Notes under the pieces: model-generated
What the model was told of the DNA's origin: nothing
What the model saw: the letters and a program-made list of their open reading frames with translations, nothing else
Database searches by the model: none
In this document: one piece after another, positions 8,214 to 16,422 of the stretch
Layout: each line of letters opens with the position of its first letter
How positions within the stretch are numbered: the first letter of the stretch is position 1
Made by a program: the position numbers and the translations under genes
From: an uncultured Clostridium sp.
Lineage (GTDB): Bacteria > Bacillota > Clostridia > TANB77 > CAG-508
DNA: 64,000 nucleotides
Assembly: GCA_958413095.1 (NCBI GenBank)
Contig: CATYUF010000001.1
Span: 21,356 to 85,355, forward strand
Direction: 5' to 3'

Positions 8214-8951
8214 ATGAATAAATATGCAATAATAACTGGTGTAGCATCTGGAATAGGTGAATGTATAGCAGAAAAATTTATAGAAGAAGGAATATATGTT
8301 TTTGGAATAGATGAAAATATTCCAAAGAATAATAAAATAGAATATTTTAAATGTGATATCAGAGATGAAAAAAGAATTATTGATATAATCAATAAAATAA
8401 AAGAAAAGACAGAGAGGATAGATTATCTAATAAATGCAGCAGGGATATTTTGCTATAAAGAAAGAAACTTAATTGAAAATCTTTCAAAAGAAGAATGGCA
8501 AAATGTAATTGACGTTAATTTAACAGGAACTTTCTTAATAACAAAATACACAATACCATTATTAAAAAATTCTTTAAATGGAAATATAATTAATTTAAGT
8601 TCAGAGCAAGTTGTTTTACCACAGATAAAAAGTGCACCATATGCTATAACTAAATCAGGAATTGAAATGTTTTCAAAAGTACTTGCACTTGAATTGTTAG
8701 AAGCAAAGATTAGAGTTAATACTATAGCACTGGCTTCTGTAAAAACTAATTTTTTGAAAAGATATAAAAAAGATGATGAAGTAATAAATAAAATGATGGA
8801 AAATACCAATGAAAATATGCCTTTTGGAATTATTGAAGCATATGATGTATATAAATTAGTTAAATATTTGATAGAAAAAGATAATAAAATAACAGGACAA
8901 ACTATTCTTATGGATAGTGGAGTTGTAATAGATGTAAATAATAAGAAATAG
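8214..8951 (+). CDS. Short-chain dehydrogenase/reductase (SDR)
   Basis: This 245-residue classical SDR has the NAD(P)-binding TGVASGIG motif at residues 8-15, NAAG at 74-77, the structural asparagine in VNLTG (N102), catalytic serine near S130, and YxxxK as Y143/K147. DIR at 48-50 lies where the adenine ring binds. The family oxidises or reduces secondary alcohols of sugars, polyols, steroids and fatty-acyl groups. Placed between two radical SAM genes with 25 bp upstream and 9 bp downstream, it most likely interconverts a hydroxyl and a ketone on the pathway intermediate. The start is ATG 8214 after a moderate AAGGAAAG. Confidence 0.9.
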   Translation: MNKYAIITGVASGIGECIAEKFIEEGIYVFGIDENIPKNNKIEYFKCDIRDEKRIIDIINKIKEKTERIDYLINAAGIFCYKERNLIENLSKEEWQNVIDVNLTGTFLITKYTIPLLKNSLNGNIINLSSEQVVLPQIKSAPYAITKSGIEMFSKVLALELLEAKIRVNTIALASVKTNFLKRYKKDDEVINKMMENTNENMPFGIIEAYDVYKLVKYLIEKDNKITGQTILMDSGVVIDVNNKK

Positions 8952-8960
8952 GAGATATGT

Positions 8961-10148
8961 ATGAAAAAAATAAAATTTGATATAGATGAAAAAAATAAAC
9001 TATATTTTCTACCAGAATATAATAGATTTGCATTAAATAATTGCAATTTTAAAATAGAGCCAGATTATTATGAAGAATCATTAGTAAAACTAAGATTAGA
9101 AATATCACATTTATGTAATGGAAGATGTAAATATTGTTTAGTTTTTGGAAATCATGTTGAGAAATTTGATGTTTTGGATATTAAGGAATTTTGGAAAGAA
9201 TTTAGTAATAAAGAATGGTTTAAAAATTTAAAAAGCATTTTTATTATAGGAGGAGAACCATTACTTTATTTCGAAGAGTTAAGTTTCATTATGGATAATT
9301 TTAAAGGAAGAATTAGTTTTTCAACAAATGGAACATTATTAACAGAAGAAATGGTAAAAAAATTTTCAGAATCAAATGTTTCTATATATATTTCTTTAGA
9401 TGGTCCAAGATTTGAAGATAATATTAATAGAGTATATACAAATGGAAAATATATGTACCCTGACATTATAAAAGGAATACAGCTACTAAAGAAATATAAT
9501 GTTTCGTTTGGAATTTTTATGGTAGCATGTAAAGAAACAATACATAAAGCAAAAGATATGATTTTAGAATTAGATGAAGAATATTCTCCATCAAGAATAG
9601 GATATAGTCTTCCACATTGGACGCCAGATTATAAAGATGAAGATTTATCAGAAGAATTTAGAGATGTTTTAATTGAACTTTATAAAAATAGACAAAAAAT
9701 AAAAGCTGATATTCCACAAATGAGTTGGAGATTAAATCCATTACGAGAAGGGAAAATAAAAAAATTTTCATGTGGATTACATACTACTCAAACGACCATT
9801 TTACCGGATAAGTCTTTTGTTAGATGTTCAAAGATAGATAATAAAAATGATAATTTAAAAGATTATGTTACAAATGAATTATTGAATAAAAATTCACCTG
9901 TAGAATTAGCAAAAAATGCAGATTCATGTTGTTCTAAATGTATAGCTGTATCTTGTTGCGGAGGTGGTTGTCCATTTGATGGAATGAAAAGATTTAAATG
10001 TTTAACAGATAAAAGAGAATGTGTAATCACACCACCACTTATCGAAATGGCAATTAATGATATTGTAAAAGGTTTAAAGAATAGTAAAATTAAGATAAAA
10101 GATGGACTAATAGATAAAGAAATTATTGATAAATTGTTGTGGAGTTGA
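8961..10148 (+). CDS. Radical SAM/SPASM domain enzyme (second of three)
   Basis: This 395-residue protein has an N-terminal extension of about 45 residues, the radical SAM cysteines C52, C56 and C59 (CNGRCKYC), GGEPLLYF near residue 97 and STNGTLL. The C-terminal SPASM domain is cysteine-rich: CCSKCIAVSCCGGGCPFDG, then FKC and REC, enough for two auxiliary [4Fe-4S] clusters. Known SPASM enzymes act on peptides (sactipeptide and quinone-cofactor maturases), on proteins (sulfatase maturases) or on aminocyclitols (BtrN type). The nearby gene content favours the last kind of chemistry, but that is inference. GGAGA before the ATG gives a good ribosome site. Confidence 0.9.
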   Translation: MKKIKFDIDEKNKLYFLPEYNRFALNNCNFKIEPDYYEESLVKLRLEISHLCNGRCKYCLVFGNHVEKFDVLDIKEFWKEFSNKEWFKNLKSIFIIGGEPLLYFEELSFIMDNFKGRISFSTNGTLLTEEMVKKFSESNVSIYISLDGPRFEDNINRVYTNGKYMYPDIIKGIQLLKKYNVSFGIFMVACKETIHKAKDMILELDEEYSPSRIGYSLPHWTPDYKDEDLSEEFRDVLIELYKNRQKIKADIPQMSWRLNPLREGKIKKFSCGLHTTQTTILPDKSFVRCSKIDNKNDNLKDYVTNELLNKNSPVELAKNADSCCSKCIAVSCCGGGCPFDGMKRFKCLTDKRECVITPPLIEMAINDIVKGLKNSKIKIKDGLIDKEIIDKLLWS

Positions 10149-10153
10149 TTTTT

Positions 10154-10819
10154 ATGAAAATAGATAATATAAAGGAAGTTATGTTGGGGCACATTGCAAA
10201 TAATGTAGAAGTAGTAATAATAACTCCATTGAAGTCAACATATAGGAGTTTAAAAGAGCGATTTGAAATTAAAGAAGTATATGAAAAAGCTTTTTTTGAA
10301 AATTGTGTATTTAAATTAAAAAAAAATAGAAGAAAAGGAATGATTATTTTATCTCCGCAAGGCATTGCAGCAAAAGATATAGTAGAATTATTTAAAAACA
10401 CTAAAATTATATTTTTTGGATTAGCAGGAAGCTTAAATCCAAATTTGAAAATAGGTAGTTTTGTAGAAGTAGAAACGGCGATAAGCCAAAAAGAAAAATT
10501 TAAATTAACTACAATGGGAAAGTTAATGACAGTAAGATGTGGATATTCACCATGTTTAATTGGTAAAATAGCAAAAGAATATTGTGATATGTCAAAAAAA
10601 CAAAAATGTGATGTTGTTGATATGGAAACGGTATTTTGTGCTAAAACAGCAATTGAAGCTAATAATAAATTTATAGTATTATTATTAATTTCAGACATTC
10701 CTGAAATAATTAATTTTTGGGAATTATCAGAAAACATGAAAATAAAACTTGCTGAGAGCAGAAAAATTGCAATAGATAAAATAGAAAATTATGTTAATAT
10801 TTTAATAGAAAAGGAATGA
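10154..10819 (+). CDS. MTAN-like nucleosidase (PNP/UDP phosphorylase superfamily)
   Basis: This 221-residue protein has GLAGSLNPNLKIGSFVEV (the GxAG phosphate/ribose loop and following strand), VDMETVFCAKTA (the purine/ribose glutamate region) and LLISDIPE (the catalytic SD). These match 5'-methylthioadenosine/S-adenosylhomocysteine nucleosidases and their relatives. The N-terminal Glu that activates water in MTAN is not evident (IITPLKSTYRSLK), so activity may be changed or phosphorolytic. A GTG at 10139 overlaps the previous gene, but GGAG at 10141-10144 supports ATG 10154. Its place among three radical SAM genes suggests it removes 5'-deoxyadenosine, their inhibitory by-product, or cleaves a pathway nucleoside. 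Confidence 0.75.
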   Translation: MKIDNIKEVMLGHIANNVEVVIITPLKSTYRSLKERFEIKEVYEKAFFENCVFKLKKNRRKGMIILSPQGIAAKDIVELFKNTKIIFFGLAGSLNPNLKIGSFVEVETAISQKEKFKLTTMGKLMTVRCGYSPCLIGKIAKEYCDMSKKQKCDVVDMETVFCAKTAIEANNKFIVLLLISDIPEIINFWELSENMKIKLAESRKIAIDKIENYVNILIEKE

Positions 10820-10826
10820 AGTGAAA

Positions 10827-11723
10827 ATGGAAGAAGAAATACTAATAAAATATATTGAAACTACCAGTAAATGTAATTATTCTTGTCCGATATGTGTGCC
10901 AAGAACTAGAAATTGTCATCTTGATATGAATGAATTTTACTCAATTATAGACAATAATTTAGATTTATTTTATAAAAAAGCAATTTGGATGGATTTCAAT
11001 GGAGAACCTTTAGTAGATCCATACTTTTTTAATAGAGTAAAATATATGCATAGTAAGGGAATTAATACAAGATTATCTACAAATGGAGCATTGCTTAATG
11101 AAGAAAATAGAATGAAAATGGCAACTTCTGGTATAAGTTATATTGTTGTGTCGATAGGAACTTTAAATTCTTCTTTATACAAACAAATCAGAGGAATAGA
11201 CAATTTATCAAATGTTTTAAACAATTTAATTGAATTAAAAAAATGTATTGATAAAACAAATTCCAAAACTGAACTTCAAGCTGTTATGATAGATACAGGA
11301 GAAAGTTTAAATAGAGAAGAATTTATAAAGTATTTTCATAAGTTAGGAATTAATGTAGCATTTCATAATTTTACTAATAGATCTAAAAGTATTGAAATGG
11401 ATATTAATCCAAAAAAAAGAAATTTTGATATGTATAAAAGAGGTGAATGCAAAGGATTAAAAAGTAATATTATAATACTTAGTAATTGTGAAGTAGTTAC
11501 TTGTTGTTGTGATCTTTTAGCACAAAATTCATTGGGGAATTTGAGAGATTATGACTATTCTGTAAAAAAATTAATACAAAATGGAAAAATTGATAAAATT
11601 ATTTCAGATTTAAGAAATCATAAATATTATGGTGCCTGTAAAAATTGTTCTGATTGGATTTATTATCAAGAAGGTGCAAAAGAAGAATATGTAACTGTTT
11701 ACCCTGTAAAAAAGGATGTGTAA
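10827..11723 (+). CDS. Radical SAM enzyme with SPASM-like C-terminus (third of three)
   Basis: This 298-residue protein has cluster cysteines C16, C20 and C23 (CNYSCPIC), DFNGEPLVDP as the SAM-binding GEP motif, and STNGALL. The C-terminal half contains ECKGLK, SNCEVVTCCCD, SLGNLRDYD and ACKNCSDW, a SPASM-like set of ligands. Its layout resembles compact SPASM enzymes such as anaerobic sulfatase maturases and the aminocyclitol dehydrogenase BtrN. A GTG at 10821 is possible, but I prefer ATG 10827. The preceding nucleosidase stop lies 7 bp upstream, and the next gene starts 6 bp after this one. Confidence 0.87.
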   Translation: MEEEILIKYIETTSKCNYSCPICVPRTRNCHLDMNEFYSIIDNNLDLFYKKAIWMDFNGEPLVDPYFFNRVKYMHSKGINTRLSTNGALLNEENRMKMATSGISYIVVSIGTLNSSLYKQIRGIDNLSNVLNNLIELKKCIDKTNSKTELQAVMIDTGESLNREEFIKYFHKLGINVAFHNFTNRSKSIEMDINPKKRNFDMYKRGECKGLKSNIIILSNCEVVTCCCDLLAQNSLGNLRDYDYSVKKLIQNGKIDKIISDLRNHKYYGACKNCSDWIYYQEGAKEEYVTVYPVKKDV

Positions 11724-11729
11724 TTTGGA

Positions 11730-12680
11730 ATGTGTAATAGGAGATTTGTTGTAATAGGAGATTTAATTGCTGATTTATATTATAATGGAACTAAATTAAT
11801 TGGAATTGATGGTGGGAGCTCAAGATATAATGTTATAGCTAATTTAGCATCAATGAAATGTAATACAGCACTTATTGGAGGATGTGGGAATGACAAAATT
11901 GGAAATATAGTATTAGAGAGATATAGAAAATTAGGCGTTGATATTTCAGGTGTAATTTATAAAAATAAACCTACAAGAGCTTATCATTTAATAGTAGATC
12001 AAGCTATGTTACCAAAAGTAACTTACGAATGTAGTAAAATTTCACCATCTAATTATAAAAGTACATGGTATGATGATAGTCTACAAGATATCAAATATTG
12101 TAGAAGTCAAGTGACAAAAAATGACATTGTAGTTTTAGACAAATTAGATGAATTTTCTCTCGATATTATTAATAATTTTGAGTGCTATAAAGCTCTTGAT
12201 ATTGGTCATTCTAAAAGAATAGAGAAATTAAGTGATAGTCAAATTATAGAATTAAAAGAAAAAATTTCATTATTACAATTAAATGAAAGAGTAATTCCTT
12301 ATTTGATGCAAAGATATGGATATAGTAATATAATAGATATATATAAATTATTTCAACCAAAACTGATGATTGTGACAAGAGGAAGAAAAGGTGCCGACTT
12401 TATTTTTGGAAACAAGAAAATCCAAAAGAAAATTAAAAGTAGTACCGAGGAATTAGACCCTACAGGAGCAGGAGATGCCTTTTTCTCTGTTTTTATAAAA
12501 GAATATTTTAATGGTTCAATAGAGAAAATTGATGATGAATTTATAAATGAAACATTCTCTAAAGCTTTAACTTTGACAGGAAATGTAGTAAAACATATAG
12601 GTGCAAGAGGACATATTTATGCAAGAACCTTTGACAAAATTGTTTCAAATAAAGAAAAAGAAGAGATAAAAGAATTGTAA
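11730..12680 (+). CDS. PfkB/ribokinase-family sugar or nucleoside kinase
   Basis: This 316-residue protein has the PfkB N-terminal glycine-rich region (GGSSRYNVIANLASM, then GGCGNDKIG) and the C-terminal signature DPTGAGDAFF at about residues 243-252, with D249 as catalytic base and the anion hole GAGD. TRGRKGADF is the second ATP-contact region. Known members phosphorylate ribose, fructose 1-phosphate, adenosine and similar substrates. Gene context links it to a nucleosidase and two phosphatases, so the pathway probably moves a phosphorylated pentose or nucleoside. The ribosome site before ATG 11730 is weak, suggesting translational coupling to the upstream radical SAM gene. Confidence 0.88.
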   Translation: MCNRRFVVIGDLIADLYYNGTKLIGIDGGSSRYNVIANLASMKCNTALIGGCGNDKIGNIVLERYRKLGVDISGVIYKNKPTRAYHLIVDQAMLPKVTYECSKISPSNYKSTWYDDSLQDIKYCRSQVTKNDIVVLDKLDEFSLDIINNFECYKALDIGHSKRIEKLSDSQIIELKEKISLLQLNERVIPYLMQRYGYSNIIDIYKLFQPKLMIVTRGRKGADFIFGNKKIQKKIKSSTEELDPTGAGDAFFSVFIKEYFNGSIEKIDDEFINETFSKALTLTGNVVKHIGARGHIYARTFDKIVSNKEKEEIKEL

Positions 12681-12706
12681 AATATAAAATTGAAAGAGTG
12701 AAAAAT

Positions 12707-13285
12707 ATGAAGATTTATGTAACTAGACATGGAGAAACAGATTGGAATGTAAAGCATAAAAATATAAAAATAGGTAATAACATTAAAAATAGTTCGATTA
12801 CAGATGATGATTTTATAGATATGAATACTATTGGAATAAAACAAGCAGAAAATTTAGCAAAGCAATTAAAAAATACTAGTATTGATTTAATTATTTGTTC
12901 ACCATTACCAAGAGCTAAACAAACTGCGGAAATTATAGTAAAAGGACGAAATATACCAATAATTTTCGACAGAGATATTTCTGTGAGAGAATTTGGGGAA
13001 CATAAGGGAAAAGTTGCTGATGTTGATTTTGATTTTACACACGGTTTTTGGAGCTATAAAGCCAACATAAAATATAAAAAAGCAGAAAATATTCGAGACT
13101 TTTTTAATAGAGTATATTCTTTTTTGGACAAAATAAAAGAAAAATATGAAGACAAAAAAATTTTATTAGTAACACATGGAAGTATAGGGATTCCAATATA
13201 TTGTTATTTTAATGGCATACCAGATGATGATAATTTATTAAAATATGTTTTAGAAAATTGTGAAATAGCTATTTATGAAACATGA
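12707..13285 (+). CDS. Histidine phosphatase (phosphoglycerate mutase-like)
   Basis: This 192-residue protein starts MKIYVTRHGETDWN, so the RHG catalytic motif is at residues 7-9 with nucleophile H8. PLPRAKQTAEI and LLVTHGSIG supply the second arginine and the second histidine. Compared with simple family members, residues 17-40 (NVKHKNIKIGNNIKNSS...) form an insertion after the first strand. A GTG at 12698 is in frame but ATG 12707 fits the family start better. It is the last gene of the operon, 26 bp after the PfkB gene, and is followed by a strong terminator. It probably dephosphorylates a pathway product. Confidence 0.87.
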   Translation: MKIYVTRHGETDWNVKHKNIKIGNNIKNSSITDDDFIDMNTIGIKQAENLAKQLKNTSIDLIICSPLPRAKQTAEIIVKGRNIPIIFDRDISVREFGEHKGKVADVDFDFTHGFWSYKANIKYKKAENIRDFFNRVYSFLDKIKEKYEDKKILLVTHGSIGIPIYCYFNGIPDDDNLLKYVLENCEIAIYET

Positions 13286-13337
13286 ATATATCATACATAA
13301 CATATTTATTATGAATATAAAAAGTAATTTTAAAATT

Positions 13338-13373
13338 GAAAAGTGTTACATTGGAATATTGTAACACTTTCTT
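13338..13373. terminator. Bidirectional intrinsic terminator
   Basis: A 10-bp perfect stem AAAGTGTTAC (13340-13349) / GTAACACTTT (13361-13370) is flanked by A-rich and T/C-rich sides. It lies between the convergent operon end and spoIVA. Confidence 0.75.
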
Positions 13374-13463
13374 CCTTTCTAAAAAATTAATTTTTAAGAT
13401 AAAGTTTATATCATAGTGAGGTTACTTTTGCAGTAGTAGCCTATATCATAATCACTTCTTATT

Positions 13464-14942
13464 TTAAAGAATAATACAAATTAATCCACCACTACCTTCG
13501 TTAACAATTCTTTCCAAAGTTTCTTGTAATTTTACCTGAGCTTCTTCTGGCATTTTAGCAAGTTTAGTTTGTAAGCCTTCATTAACAAGTTCATGTAAGC
13601 TTTTTCCGAAAATATTTGATTCCCAAATTTTCTTAGGGTCACTTTCAAATTCAGATAGTAAATAATTAACAAGTTCTTCAGACTGTTTTTCAGAACCAAC
13701 AATAGGAGAAACTTCAGTAGCTACATTAGTACGAATTAAGTGAATACTTGGAGCTGTTGCTTTTAATTTTACACCAAATTTTGACCCTTGTTTTACCATT
13801 TCAGGTTCTTCTAATATTAATTCATCTATTGATGGAGTGACGATACCATAGCCTTTTCGATTAACTTCATCTAAAGCATAAGAGATTTTATCATATTTTT
13901 TCTTTGTACTAGCAAGTTCAGATATAATACTAAATAAATCACCTTCGTTAGTAACAGCAACACCAGTAATTTCAGATAGAACTTTATAAAACAATTCTTC
14001 TTTTAATTGTATTTCAACATTAACTTTTCCTGTACCTAGTTGAATATCTGAAATAGAAGTTTTTGAAATAATTTCTGTTTGCTTAATAGTATCAACACAA
14101 TTAGAGATTTCTTTTAGCATATTAATACTTGAAAAAGCATCTTTAATTTCCTTATATAATTCAGCTTTAAGAGGATGCTCAATACTTAATCCATCAATCC
14201 ATCTAGGAAATTTTATACTAATTTGATCAACAGGGAATTCATATAAAATCTTTGAGAAAATAGTATTAATATTTTCTATCGTTAAATATTCACAATTAAT
14301 TGGCATTACAGAAGTATTATATTTATCACTTAGTTTTTTAGCTAGTTCTTTTGCATATTCAGAGTCAGGGTCATTAGAGTTTAATAAAATTATAAATGGT
14401 TTATTAAGTTCTCTTAATTCACTTACAACTCTTTCTTCAGCTTTGATATAATCTTCTCTTGGAATATCAGTAATTGAACCATCTGTTGTAACTAAAATTC
14501 CAATAGTAGAATGTTCAGTTATTACTTTTTTTGTTCCAATTTCGGCAGCTTTTTCAAAAGGAATTTCTTCTTCAGACCAAGGGGTTTTTACCATTCTAGG
14601 CATATCATCTTCTAAATATCCTATAGCATTATCAACTAGATAACCAACACAATCTACAAGTCTTGTCTTAAATTTTAAATTATCATCTAATGTGATTTCA
14701 ATAGCTTCATTAGGAATAAATTTGGGTTCTGTCGTCATTATAGTTTTTCCACCTGCACTTTGTGGAAGTTCATCTTTAGCTCGTTCTTTTTTATATTCAT
14801 TATCAATATTAGGAATGACTAATAAGTCCATAAATCTTTTTATAAAAGTAGATTTACCAGTCCTTACAGGACCGACAACTCCTACATAAATATCACCATC
14901 AGTTCTTTTTGCGATGTCTTGATACAATCTTGTATTTTCCAT
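13464..14942 (-). CDS. spoIVA: Stage IV sporulation protein A (spore coat assembly ATPase)
   Basis: This 492-residue protein has the expected length and domain order: an N-terminal TRAFAC-type NTPase with Walker A GPVRTGKST at residues 24-32, switch and Walker B regions around KFKTRLVDCVGYL, then middle and C-terminal domains that bind the forespore surface. Known: SpoIVA hydrolyses ATP to polymerise around the forespore and recruits the coat; SpoVM anchors it. AAGGAGG precedes the ATG by about 7 nt. A possible sigma-E promoter lies about 50 nt upstream. Its presence marks the organism as an endospore former. It is transcribed alone, divergently from the next gene. Confidence 0.96.
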   Translation of the reverse strand: MENTRLYQDIAKRTDGDIYVGVVGPVRTGKSTFIKRFMDLLVIPNIDNEYKKERAKDELPQSAGGKTIMTTEPKFIPNEAIEITLDDNLKFKTRLVDCVGYLVDNAIGYLEDDMPRMVKTPWSEEEIPFEKAAEIGTKKVITEHSTIGILVTTDGSITDIPREDYIKAEERVVSELRELNKPFIILLNSNDPDSEYAKELAKKLSDKYNTSVMPINCEYLTIENINTIFSKILYEFPVDQISIKFPRWIDGLSIEHPLKAELYKEIKDAFSSINMLKEISNCVDTIKQTEIISKTSISDIQLGTGKVNVEIQLKEELFYKVLSEITGVAVTNEGDLFSIISELASTKKKYDKISYALDEVNRKGYGIVTPSIDELILEEPEMVKQGSKFGVKLKATAPSIHLIRTNVATEVSPIVGSEKQSEELVNYLLSEFESDPKKIWESNIFGKSLHELVNEGLQTKLAKMPEEAQVKLQETLERIVNEGSGGLICIIL

Positions 14943-14996
14943 CTATATACCTCCTTCATAAAATTCAAGAAATGTTTGTACTAAATTACTTTAATT

Positions 14997-15026
14997 AATG
15001 TATATTGATAAAACATAGAATATATT
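14997..15026 (-). promoter_or_regulatory. Candidate sigma-E promoter of spoIVA
   Basis: On the minus strand AATATATT, 14 nt, TATACATT compares well at the -10 with the sigma-E consensus (CATACAHT) and at the correct spacing, less well at the -35 (GKMATATT). The implied leader is about 45-50 nt. Known: spoIVA is in the mother-cell sigma-E regulon. The call rests on spacing and the -10 match. Confidence 0.4.
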
Positions 15027-15128
15027 ACAAGTTTTATAAAAAACTTGATAAATAAATTAACATGTGCTAAAATGACATTATTATAGAAGAAACATATAAT
15101 ATACTAAAAGACAAAAGGAGCGACTAAT

Positions 15129-16373
15129 ATGGATAAAATGCAAGATATTATAGATATATTAAAAACATATAATCAAGAACATATTATAAATTTATTAGAA
15201 AAAATAAATGAAGAACAAGAAAAAGATTTAATCGAACAAATAAGTAATATAGATTTTCATCAAATGAAAGAGTTATTTGATAACACAAAAAAAGAAGTAG
15301 AGATTAAAGAAAATAAAATAGAACCATTAGAATACTTAGATAAAGACAAATTATCAAAAGAAACTAGAGACAGATTTGATAAATTAGGCTCAGAAGTATT
15401 AGAAAAAGGCGAGTATGCAGTAGTGACAATGGCAGGAGGGCAAGGTACAAGATTAGGTCATACAGGGCCGAAAGGAACTTTTAAATTAGATGTATATGGA
15501 AAAGGTAAATATTTATTTGAAATATTAATAGAAAATTTAAAAGAAGCTAATAAGAAGTATGGAAAAGTCATTCCATGGTACATAATGACAAGCAAAGAAA
15601 ATAATGCAGAAACAAAAGCATTTCTAGAAAAAAATAATTATTTTGGATATCCAAAAAATAGTGTTACTTTGTTTGAACAAGGAGAATTGCCTCTTATAAA
15701 TACAGAAGGAAGATTATTAATAGGAAAAAATAAAAAAATCAGAGAAGCATCAGATGGTAATGGAGGAACATATTTTTCTCTTAGAGCAAGTGGCTGCTTA
15801 GCTGACATGAAAGAAAAGGGGATTAAATGGATTTTCATAGGTGGGGTAGATAATGCACTATTAAAAATGGCAGATGTAACATTACTAGGAATGGCAATAG
15901 ATAAAAATGTTCAAATTGCATCAAAGTCAATAGTAAAAGCAAATCCACATGAGAAAGTAGGAGTATTTGCTAAAATGAATGGACATCCAAAAGTTATAGA
16001 ATATTCAGAAATGCCTGAAAAAATGTCAGAAGAAGTTGATGATAATGGAGAGCTAAAATATGGTGAGGCACATATAATGTGTAATCTATATACAATAGAT
16101 GCAATAGAGAAAATAAGCAAAGAAACTTTAATGTATCATAGTGCTTTTAAGAAAAATGCATATATAGATGAAGATGGAAAAGAAATAATTCCAGAAGAAC
16201 CAAATTCATATAAGTTTGAATCATTTATTTTTGATGCATTTGAATTTTTTGATGATATAGCAATTTTAAGAGGAAAAAGAGAGGATGATTTTGCACCAGT
16301 AAAAAATAAAGAAGGTGTGGATAGTCCTAAAACTGCAAAAGAACTGTATGAAAAATTTTGGAACAGGAGTTAA
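15129..16373 (+). CDS. UDPGP-type UDP-sugar pyrophosphorylase (UDP-N-acetylhexosamine class)
   Basis: This 414-residue protein has the UDPGP nucleotide-binding signature MAGGQGTRLGHTGPKG at about residues 100-115, and SGCLADMKEKGIKWIFIGGVDN, the uridine and sugar contacts of the eukaryotic-like UAP1/AGX group. Known: these enzymes make UDP-GlcNAc, UDP-GalNAc or UDP-glucose from UTP and the sugar 1-phosphate. AAAGGAG precedes the ATG. The neighbouring left-handed beta-helix gene resembles the acyltransferase half of GlmU, so the two may together do GlmU-like work. The exact sugar cannot be told from the sequence. Confidence 0.87.
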   Translation: MDKMQDIIDILKTYNQEHIINLLEKINEEQEKDLIEQISNIDFHQMKELFDNTKKEVEIKENKIEPLEYLDKDKLSKETRDRFDKLGSEVLEKGEYAVVTMAGGQGTRLGHTGPKGTFKLDVYGKGKYLFEILIENLKEANKKYGKVIPWYIMTSKENNAETKAFLEKNNYFGYPKNSVTLFEQGELPLINTEGRLLIGKNKKIREASDGNGGTYFSLRASGCLADMKEKGIKWIFIGGVDNALLKMADVTLLGMAIDKNVQIASKSIVKANPHEKVGVFAKMNGHPKVIEYSEMPEKMSEEVDDNGELKYGEAHIMCNLYTIDAIEKISKETLMYHSAFKKNAYIDEDGKEIIPEEPNSYKFESFIFDAFEFFDDIAILRGKREDDFAPVKNKEGVDSPKTAKELYEKFWNRS

Positions 16374-16400
16374 GGAATATTCTTAAATTCCTGTTTTATT
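16362..16400 (+). terminator. Intrinsic terminator overlapping stop codon
   Basis: AACAGGAGTTAAG pairs with CTTAAATTCCTGTT (one bulge) and is followed by TTATTTTT. The stem contains the TAA stop of the pyrophosphorylase gene. Some read-through into the next gene, 50 bp on, is likely. Confidence 0.7.
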
Positions 16401-16422
16401 TTTAGAAAGGATTTGATTTTAA

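Noticed and set aside
8453..9046. 197-codon minus-strand ORF across the SDR/radical SAM junction
   Set aside because: Spans the ends of two clear plus-strand genes, no ribosome site, and composition typical of antisense.
10123..10737. 204-codon minus-strand ORF opposite the nucleosidase
   Set aside because: Antisense to a gene with clear motifs and proper operon spacing.
6448..13285. RiPP (modified peptide) cluster
   Set aside because: Radical SAM/SPASM proteins suggested it, but no short precursor ORF, RRE domain, peptidase or exporter is present.
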